Origin: Cladorhizidae sp. MBARI D1340-BT2
Taxonomy: Eukaryota; Porifera; Demospongiae; Poecilosclerida; Cladorhizidae
Direction: 5' to 3'
NCBI GenBank assembly: GCA_028752905.1
Contig: JAQNBH010000014.1
Coordinates: forward strand, 15,957,750-16,021,749
DNA length: 64,000 nt
Shown piece after piece: positions 55,938 to 64,000 of the stretch (the stretch's first letter is position 1; each line of letters opens with the position of its first letter). Under the pieces are notes generated by a model, which ran no database searches, had not been told where the DNA came from, and was given only the letters and a program-made list of their open reading frames with translations. The translations under genes were made by a program, and so were the position numbers.

Positions 55938-57245
55938 TGACTTTTAAACTTGAGTACTTTTGACAAGAAGGTCCTAACAGCAGTTCGTATATCTAAATGA
56001 AGCTCACTCTGTGCTAAGCACAGTGGTGTAATTTTTAATGATGTAAGTGAAAACCTAAAAGCGGTTGCTATGGTATTCTAAAATGCGTTTAGAAATGATG
56101 TCATGTAACTTTGCATTTTACGATTTGTAGTAATGCGGGTTAGGGTCATCCAGGTCACATATACACGCTCTCCAATTACAAACTTTAAAGATAATGCCAT
56201 ATTATATAGCAAGAAAAATCCTTTACATCACTACCAGCAGCCAGTATATAGTCATTGGGAATAAGTGCTGCTATTTTTCTTCTCTACCTTAGTGGTGGTC
56301 ATTCTCAAAAACAAATGAACTCTGAATACAATTCATTTTTTTTAACCTTTAATTTATTGGTTGTCATATATTATAGGTCTATATTAGGGCTCAGAAATTA
56401 ATGCTCTGTCTATCACGTAGAGCTAGAGTCTAGGATAAAATCATGATGCTAGTGAAAAGTCAGTTGCTTGAATATGAATTTTCATGAGATAATTCCTGCC
56501 AGTGTAACACGAAATCATTTCAGTACCACTATTGTACACATTGATTCTCCCTACCAGCACTGATATCACAAATACCAATGTCAGACGAGGAGGTGTTACA
56601 TTCCTCTATTAAACCCTGTCATCCATTACCCTTTCATCATCAGTCACCTGCTAACTTAGATGACAACACTTCTGATTCCTCTAGCAGTTGAACAGCTTCC
56701 TTGGAATTAATAAGAGCACTGTCATTGCCATCAACACTGCCACCGCCACTGCCATCACCACTGTCACTTCCATCACCATTGTCACTGCCATCACCACTGT
56801 CACTTCCATCACCACTGTCACTGCCATCAAAATGGTAATTAGATACCCCCTCTATATAGTCCTATCCCAGTAGATGATATCCTGTTAGCAGAACATCATG
56901 CTTTATCCATCAATAACTTGTTAAGGTGTAATCAATTAAGAACAATTACATTGTCCTGATAATAGAAATGCTTCGATTCAAGATTAGTCAGTAGAGACTC
57001 TGGACTCAGGGACATCACCATGGCTACCACAATGGCAAGTCCACATAGACAGCTGTGGCCCCCTTATGGATAAACTTTGCTCCTTCATTAGAGGTATAAG
57101 GTATAAGGGGACTAATTACGATCTACTTGATACTGCTGAGTCTGTTAAGGCCACCACACAATACAGTGAGACTATGTAACGGTAACTAATGCCAATAAAA
57201 TATCAAAGTATTTACTTAATAATAATATCCATAATACTAATAGTT
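55938..57245. other. No gene recognised; short 18-bp repeat
   Basis: Positions about 56725-56832 repeat a unit of about 18 bp, CACTGCCATCACCACTGT with T/C changes, about 6 copies. Otherwise AT-rich unassigned sequence. Confidence 0.6.
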
Positions 57246-57249
57246 ATGA

Positions 57250-58260
57250 GTGTCCCACTGCTCAAGGAGTGGGAGGGGAGGGGACCAAAGATCATTCCTC
57301 ACCACAACATACAGCAGTTCCTTTCTCCTCTGCCACCACTTCCCTACCCAATACATAACACACTCGCCCACCTCCTCCATCACATCACTTCTCCCTCCAT
57401 ACCGTTCCCCAAAAGCAATGCCACCTTTCCATCCTTACCCACTCTTCTACATTCATCCAGCCACTGTCCAGCCCCTACAATTCTGCGCACCTCACCAGTT
57501 CCAGCCGACCCTTCTCACATTTCCCACGTCACCAAGAAATGTTCCACATCTTCCCCTGCTCCACTATCACATATGATTCACCTTTCGTCCCTAACTATCC
57601 CACATCTCTTCTTATCCTCTAACAACCCAGCTGATGTAGTCCTGTCTAAACCGTAATTGCATGCCTTCCTGACAATGTATGGACCTCATTTACCTCTCTA
57701 CCCCTACACCATTCTTTGCCAATATATAAAACTTCAGCATACTCTTGCCGTTTACTTCCTCCCCCCAACCCTTCTTATTTCTCACCTTTATTTCCCCCTT
57801 CCACTTAAGTACTGACCCAACATCATTGTTTATCTCGTATTTTCTCATAAGATCTCATATTCTTCCCACCATCCGATTCCTCCATCCTCTCTAAGTTTAT
57901 TTACAACTATTTTTACCAATCTGCTATGAACACCTCTAATCTCTTACCTTCATCTCTTCCTTCCTCTCATCTAGCTTCCTCATCTAGCTTCCTCCACCCC
58001 ATACCTCCCCGTATTGCCACTCCTGCTACTGTATTACTGCTTACCAACACTCTCCTACCCACTCTCATCTGTGCTGACTCCAACTTCTTGCAAGCATTAC
58101 GTCCTCTTGTCCACACTTTGGCTGCATGCTCCATACCATTCTTCCTGTCTACTTCCACCTGCTCATTCACCTTACTCATCCATGTCACCTTTTCAAACCA
58201 CTCTTCTGCCTTAACTGAACATTACCCCTTAGCTTCCTATCAAACCATACTCCCATGAAT
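57250..58260 (-). pseudogene. Minus-strand non-LTR retrotransposon remnant (family 2, copy B)
   Basis: The minus strand at 58188-57967 reads KVNEQVEVDRKNGMEHAAKV, then ACKKLESAQMRVGRRVL and SNTVAGVAIRGGMGWRKLDE. This resembles the C-terminal part of LINE-type reverse transcriptases, after the palm. Further on (about 57560-57520) GEDVEHFLVTW resembles the C-terminal zinc-finger-like end, and VMEEVGE follows at about 57380. Stops and frameshifts are frequent. Confidence 0.6.
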
Positions 58261-58580
58261 TCTTTGACCTCCTCCAATAACAATTATTATTGAAGAAGTG
58301 CAGCGCCTCAAATTCTTAAAAATTGTTGGCAAAACAAAAAATGAACACAACGAAAATATCCTGCCCTACATTTACGAATCTAGTTTGCAGGTAGATTATT
58401 TAAGCCTGGTGCTTTCCTGTTCGAAAGGGTCAGTGCCGAATGCACCATCATCAAAATTATAGTTAATGATGCTAGTTTTAGCTAGTAGTCCTTCAGTGCA
58501 CAATCATAGTTCAACAATCTCGTTATGTCTCATGTCATCATATCTGCAATAAATAAATAAAAATAAAACAAATAAATAAC
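58261..58580. other. Unassigned upstream sequence of the VHS-FYVE gene
   Basis: No repeats or exons recognised apart from an AATAAATAAA-rich tract at 58545-58580. Confidence 0.4.
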
Positions 58581-58589
58581 GTCATTTCA

Positions 58590-58597
58590 TGACGTCA
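58590..58597 (+). promoter_or_regulatory. Perfect CRE-type palindrome TGACGTCA
   Basis: TGACGTCA lies 160 bp upstream of the VHS-FYVE start codon, within GTCATTTCATGACGTCATG. It is the consensus site for CREB/ATF-type bZIP factors. Position fits a proximal promoter; use is inferred. Confidence 0.4.
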
Positions 58598-58756
58598 TGT
58601 CATATGACCAGTTGAAGCGTTTACCTATGCACGTGATGGTATGTCGCTTGGGCCTGGAATGAGCCTGGGGGTGGCGGGGTCATGTGGCGACGCAGTCAGC
58701 GGACTTTTTAATGACAAGAGTTAACATAAGCCAAGAAAAAGTCTCGATTGGAAACT

Positions 58757-61700
58757 ATGGTGAACTTCAAGCAACTGTTGGGTAAATTTCTCGTGTGTGT
58801 TTGTAAATTTCTCGTGCTTCGGATAAAATGACTGTGTTTTGTCTTCAGAGAAGGCCACTAGTGGGGACCACAGTGAACCAGACTGGGAGGCCGTTCTAGA
58901 AATAGTGGAAGAAGTAAAGACCAAGAATGTCACGTATGCTCAATATTATGTAGCATTCATATAAATAGAGAATGGCTGAGTTCAGACAACTAACTCTTTC
59001 TAATTAGTAAACCCTAGAAAGTGAAGGCCCATCTTAATCCTCCTAGTTTGATAATGAGTCCTAGGATGTGGGGTAGCTGTACCTCTTCCCATGTTTAATA
59101 TCCTTGAGTAGACTGCATCCTATCTCTGCTCTCCCGGAACAGCTTGTACACTGTTGGCCTACTGAGTGAAGTAGTATCTCTGCTCTCCCGGAACAGCTTG
59201 TACACTGTTGGCCTACTGAGTGAAGTAGTGTAGCCCTTGGTCCTCTCACAGTCAACCTTTGACATTCCTAGAGTGGAGTAGTCGGGAAAGAGTTTGGTGT
59301 CCCTGCCCTGAGCAGCAGAATTTTTTTTTGTTACATCACCTTAGAAAAGAGTACCTAGTGTAGGATTTTCTATTAGCCCTGTAGTGCATATAACTTGCGC
59401 TGTATAGACCACCCACACTGTATCATGTGATGACTTATCCACAAAAGTGTGAGCCAAAGATCTGGCTGCCTCAGAAGGTGCTTGCAATCTAATTGGTACC
59501 TTACTATGGTCCTGGAGGCATAACAAGTTGTACTACACTCCCGGTGGCACAAGTTGAATTTTAGTGCTGCCAGACGCCCAGACCTTTATCTGCCCTATGA
59601 CCCCATGACGTTTCTGTGTAAGGCTGGGTCAGACAATGGCTGCATCCTCTGATGAGGCGAGTGGGGAAGTAATGATCAAGTAGTGAGGCTAACCTGGAAA
59701 GGGGAGGAGACTCTAGATGACAAAAAGTAACTGTCACCCGATTGAGATCATGTGATCAAATTACAAACATGCTTCTAAGTGCTAAAATAGTAGAGTGTCT
59801 TTGAATAGATGAGAAGCTTGAGAATTCATGAAGTTAAAGACACATACATACATATGTACACATATTGATGGGAATATTGATGGGAAAATTAACCCATTAC
59901 AGGCATGCACAACGATCCCATTCACTTTTAATTGTACATGTGTGAATGGAAGAGAGCTTGGATGTTGCAGGTTACTGGTTACTGCCGCATAGGCACTGCA
60001 CACTAATAAGTGTCTATTATATTTGCTTATCCTGGTTAGGGCCAAGACTGCCATCAAGGAATTCAGGCGACGTCTTCAAGATAGTGCCGGCGATGTTCTC
60101 TATAATACTGTCTTGGTCCTGGAGTCCCTCATGAAGAACTGCAGTTCCGATGTGCACAGCGAGGTCCTCACCACAGACTTTCTCACAGTCATAAAGGATG
60201 TCATCACTTCTTCCAAGGTGAGGAAAGAAACACTGTCGAGTTGTAGGGAGGAGCATGGGCTTTGTAAGTCGCTGCTTTTTGTGGTATGACGAGTGTGTTC
60301 TGAGAGACGTTTGGTGGGGGTGTGAGCCCTCACAAGGGGGTGTTGAAAGGGAGAGTTGGTTGCCACATGTCACAAAGGTACGGAATATGAATGAGTTCGA
60401 CGGGTCACCCATCCTAAATGTGAACGGTGAGTTGAACTCAGTTCTGACCTTCTGACCTCCCACTTTATCGAAACCTTTGAAACCTTTGGGCCTTTAGGTA
60501 AAAATGTAGTACTGCTTGAAGTTACATATGACTGTGATGACTTTCCGACCCTGCCACACCCGCACTTCACTCGTTAGTTGGACCTGTTTGGCTTCAGGGT
60601 CTCATTAGGGAGGGGGGAAAGTGATAATTTTAACTGAAATTCCTCTCTGATTCCGTGATAAACAGAAAGAGCTAGTGAGGCAAGGAGGCCCTCTCTCTCT
60701 ACCCAGAACATATTCTCTCTGTAATTACAGTTCGTATGAGTCTGTGAGCATTAGATGTCCTCCCCATATTTGCCAGGTGGCAATGGTGTCTGTGATTAGT
60801 ACTAAACGAGCGAAGGTGGGAGAGCGTGAGAGGACGAGGGGAGAGCAGGGTGATTTGAAAGCACGGCAGTGTGGAGTGAAGGGAAGTACAGGTGCCGTGC
60901 ATGAGCGACACTGTAGCTAGCTCACGAGGGACAATGGTGAAGGGCAGGAGGGAGCGCTGTTAAGTGGATTACAATTCCTTTCCACCCAATAGGAAGGGCC
61001 GAGTGCAAAGGCTGTGGACAAAGCTCTCGAGTTGATAGGAGAGTGGAAGTCTGCCTTTGGACAGCAGACCGGCTACAAGGCCATCAACATCGTCTTTGCC
61101 GAGCTGGAGAGGGGTGGCTACCACATCCCCACCGCCGCAGTGGCATCTGCGGCATTCATCAAGAAGCCGCCGGAATGGGTTCTGAGTGATCGCTGCTTCA
61201 TGTGCCGGCAAGAGTTCAATCGCTTCAAGGGGAAGTTACGGGTAAATCTGACTGCTTAAAAAGAACGGCACAACTACCACCTTAATGGTATTCATCTAGA
61301 ATTTACTTTTCCTCTTTTGTCTTCCTTAACCCATGCAGCATCATTGTCGTAACTGTGGTAAGAGCGTGTGTGCTGTATGCTCAGCTAAACGTGCTACTTT
61401 GCCTCATTTTGGCGTGGACGAACCCTCCAGGGTGTGTGACATCTGCTTCAAGAAGGTGGAGAAAGGGTGAGTGGTTTTGCATGAGCGAGTGAAAGGTAAT
61501 GAAGTGATCTCCATCATTTTCTACCTTCTCTTCCCGTTTTGTTCCTCCTTGATCCACTCCCCGAACTGCCCACTCTTTTCCATATTCTTCTCTTGTCCTG
61601 CTATTCTCCTATCTCCCTTAACCAATTAACCGCATCATTAAATTATAGCGCGTGAGGTGGAGTTATTAGCTAATGACTGCCTCATTCAGTGTGAGAGACA

Positions 61701-61952
61701 AAAAAAGTTCCTGAAGCTTGGACTAGAGGTTGAAGAGCTTCACTGTTGTTTGCCCTAAGGCAAAGCAGTGTCTTGGCTTCCAGATTATGAAAACAATCTA
61801 GTCTGCCACTCTTTAGTGGCCATTTGGAGTTTGTGCTTCTCGATCTCAAATGGGTGTTTAACCACTGTTTAGCTAATGATTGACTTTTGTGATGATCCTT
61901 CTCTCACAGAAACATGCACAGATGGAGTGCAGAAGCTTTACTTGAGCTTTAA
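58757..61952 (+). CDS. Short HRS/Vps27-like VHS-FYVE protein, 235 residues
   Basis: Six exons: 58757-58781, 58849-58933, 60040-60217, 60993-61241, 61339-61466 and 61910-61952 (TAA). All borders are AG/GT and phases agree; the total is 708 nt. The protein starts MVNFKQLL. The VHS domain spans about residues 10-150 (EPDWEAVLEIVEEVK, VLYNTVLVLESLMKNC, HSEVLTTDFLTVIKDV, KALELIGEWKSAF). A full FYVE finger follows: WVLSD at 158-162, HHCRNCG at 180-186, RVCDIC at 210-215, with eight Cys at 164, 167, 182, 185, 190, 193, 212 and 215. FYVE fingers bind phosphatidylinositol 3-phosphate on early endosomes, and VHS-FYVE order is that of HRS (ESCRT-0). HRS continues for hundreds of residues with a ubiquitin-binding motif and clathrin box; here only KKVEKGNMHRWSAEALLEL remains before the stop. 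It may be a short paralogue. Confidence 0.87.
58934..60039. other. First large intron of the VHS-FYVE gene
   Basis: Holds an in-tandem 55-bp duplication (ATCTCTGCTCTCCCGGAACA... at about 59124 and 59176). No other exon is needed, as flanking exons join in phase 2. Confidence 0.7.
60218..60992. other. VHS-FYVE intron, nothing recognised
   Basis: Flanking exons join in phase 0 in the middle of the VHS domain. No additional exon or repeat was recognised. Confidence 0.6.
61467..61909. other. Last coding intron of the VHS-FYVE gene
   Basis: C/T-rich at its 5' part and ending in a good acceptor (CCTTCTCTCACAG). No alternative exon continuing the HRS architecture was seen. Confidence 0.6.
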
Positions 61953-62845
61953 AGGAAGCTCCTAGACATTGGATGATGCCAAGTGATGGTAAGAAAAAGC
62001 CAACTATAACCCCACAATTTATTTTGTACATGAATAATTTTCGATTTGTAGCTTGCTCGTTAGATAGAGCTATAGGGTTTGGGCATGAGTAGATTCACAA
62101 GCTCTCTTTTTTTGTTGCCACAACACCGTCTCAGAAACTTAGCTAAGTGATGCCAAGTTATATCTATTGATTTGAGTTGATAGCTTGTTCTGTATGTTGC
62201 CTGTTGATTTGGTGGAGTTGTATATACTTCTGGAAAAGTATGGTGAGTTAGTACTCAAAAAATTATAGCTAGCTAATGGCAAAAACATTTCCATGGATCC
62301 CCATTGCATCAGCATTATCGATATGCATGGCAAGGCATTATCCAGCTAGTACAACAGGAGTGCTCTCTTGCTCTTGTATATAAGTGTCCAAGTCCTCCTG
62401 CCATGTGCCTACCCTCTCCCTTCTCAAGTATTTTACATGTGGACTATAAAAGATACAAAGATCGGTAATACAAGGTACATGTTTTATTTATATATTTTTT
62501 CTACACACCTGACACACACACACACACACAAGTTTCTTCTGCCAGCAATCATCATGGTTTCCAGTTTGATAAACAAACTGAACCTTCCAGGCAAACCACT
62601 GTATCAACAGAGTGTGCACAGGGGCCTGCTTGTTCCTTTAGGGAAGGAGTAGTCGCTGTGAAATGAAAATGTATTCACTTTACCACAATTATTGTATTGA
62701 CTTGATTACCTGCAAGTATTTCTGTTAAGATATCAGAGAACTGATGAAGTATGAGTGCATGTAGCTGTGGCTGCCAGAGTAAGCCCAACTCTATGGAACC
62801 TAGTTAGCTTCTTATACTCTTTTCTAGAAGTATAATACTGCAACC
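61953..62845. other. 3' region of the VHS-FYVE gene, end not defined
   Basis: A strong donor (GTGATG/GTAAGA) at about 61988 follows the stop codon by 36 bp, so the 3' UTR may be spliced. No AATAAA was seen up to 62845. A 94-codon open frame at 62368-62652 contains a CA microsatellite and has no family likeness. Confidence 0.45.
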
Positions 62846-62849
62846 TACT

Positions 62850-63607
62850 AGCTATGACAGTTGCATTTTTGGGGGGAGAGTGACCCACATGTATTTTCCC
62901 CCTTTTCCCCCCTTGTGGTTACCACTTGATAACTCCATAGATTCCGTAAAATGGTATGGACTTGATATATAGCTCAAAAGATAGGTCTCTCTTTGTGCTC
63001 TCTGTTGATACTAAAATATTTTTCGTAAGTATAACTATAGCCAAGTTACGGGAGCTACTAGTGGAGGGAATCTCAAAAACCTGAATGCCTGAATTGGCCG
63101 CATAAATATCTCCAGATTGCAGAGAGTTGAAATTAGTACCAGTTGCTAGAGGAAGCTTCTACTCTATTCATTTTCATTAGGCGCTAAAATGTAAGTACGT
63201 GGTCAAGCGGCAGGTAGAAAATGAATTTCGTTAATAATCTATAAAACTCATTTTCCACCCACGCGCTTGACCCGTACTTACGTTTTAGCGCCTAATGAAA
63301 ACACTCATTGAATAGAGTAGGGCTTCCTCTAGCCACTGGTGCTAATAATCTTTAGCACTTTGCAATCTGGAGATATTTATGCAACCAATTCAGGCATTCA
63401 GGTTTTGAAGTTCCCTCCACTTGGTCTAGTAACTTGGCTATAGCTATACCTATGAAAAATATTTTAGTATCAAAAGAGAGCACACAGAGAGACCTATCTT
63501 TTGAGCTATATATCAAGTCCATACCATGAAGTTTACAGAATCTACGGAGCTATAAAGTGGTAACCACAAGTTAAAAAAATAAAAATGCAACTGTCTCCCC
63601 CCTTATT
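62850..63607. mobile_element. Second, diverged copy of the hairpin element
   Basis: GACAGTTGCATTTTT at about 62847 is mirrored at the other end by AAAAATGCAACTGTCTCCCC at about 63580. Internally, TATGGACTTGATATATAGCT then CAAAAGATAGGTCTCTCTTT (about 62953) reappears reversed at about 63485-63520, with the centre near 63235 around GGTCAAGCG...CGCTTGACC. The arms match those of 5304-6061 closely. The outer TTTCATTTAG ends of the first copy are absent here. Confidence 0.88.
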
Positions 63608-64000
63608 AAGTGCCTGCTGTCTTCACACAAAAAGTGCTATTGTGCCATTTGGCGTCAACCAACGTTCAAAGCACATACCTGCCGTTAAAAGCCCACACAC
63701 ATGTGATACCAATTGGCGCTGATTGCGATTAATCACTGCTAATCACCTCCTTTGTATACCTATTCCCACACCCGCATGTGTAGATGACCCTTTACCTCTT
63801 TTACATTGGGGTTGGCAAGGGGAAAAAATTGGCATACTGACATAAAATGTTTTATTCTGGTGCAGCCCAATCTTGGTGCATTTGTGAACATGTGCACGAT
63901 TGAATCTCAGGTGGTTATGTCACTAATGCACCAAGATTGGAGTGCACTCCGTACAAAGCCCCTTTTTCCTCTGCCAGCCCAGTGCAAATGAGGTCAAGGG
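63608..64000. other. Right edge of window, nothing recognised
   Basis: A direct repeat is suggested by CCAATCTTGGTGCATT (63868) and its reverse complement AATGCACCAAGATTGG (63925), a short inverted pair about 40 bp apart. No gene is supported. Confidence 0.4.

Noticed and set aside
57189..57656. 155-codon + strand frame rich in Pro, Ser and His
   Set aside because: It is the antisense of a C/T-rich LINE remnant; the minus strand carries the recognisable pieces.
1..64000. tRNA or rRNA genes
   Set aside because: I scanned for TTCRAAYC-type T-arms with matching acceptor stems; isolated hits (for example near 13205 and 39350) lack the rest of the cloverleaf.

Overview
The window is nuclear DNA from an animal. 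It has spliceosomal introns with GT-AG borders, three recognisable eukaryotic genes, long introns packed with minisatellites, and decayed LINE, Ty3/gypsy-type, mariner and hAT elements. Base composition is moderate, with no bacterial or viral gene layout. An invertebrate, possibly an early-branching one such as a sponge, is my best guess; the sequence alone does not fix the species.

Layout. Positions 1-6267 hold three minisatellites (25-, 36- and 31-bp units) and a 961-bp terminal-inverted-repeat element whose core is a near-perfect hairpin. Positions 6268-26253 (+) carry the last 12 exons of NOL10/Enp2, a nucleolar WD40 protein of small-subunit ribosome assembly; its 5' exons are probably to the left of the window. 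Its introns hold most of the repeats: MITE-like inverted repeats, a 31-bp array, a 2.3-kb array of a 17-bp unit, and a mariner copy whose third catalytic-Asp segment has become a nine-copy tandem repeat. Positions 26456-37684 (-) carry a complete five-exon gene (968 codons; every splice phase agrees) for a scaffold with three PH-like domains and a C-terminal SH3, most like SKAP adaptors in architecture. Its largest intron contains about 2.9 kb of a 70-bp satellite. NOL10 and this gene converge, and their poly(A) signals cross over.

Positions 37.8-58.3 kb are a transposon graveyard: a Ty3/gypsy-type pol remnant, an L2/CR1-like LINE plus a second fragment of the same kind, two minus-strand remnants of another LINE family, a hAT C-terminus, a broken DUF7869-like gene, and several palindromic or hammerhead-like repeats. 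Positions 58757-61952 (+) carry a compact six-exon gene for a 235-residue VHS-FYVE protein, equivalent to the N-terminal part of HRS/Vps27 (ESCRT-0) and ending straight after the FYVE finger. The right edge holds a second copy of the hairpin seen near 5.7 kb.

The three intact genes act in unrelated processes (ribosome assembly, phosphotyrosine/lipid scaffold signalling, endosomal sorting), so nothing suggests a shared pathway. The unusual biology lies in the repeat load, the multi-PH SKAP-like scaffold and the short HRS-like protein.
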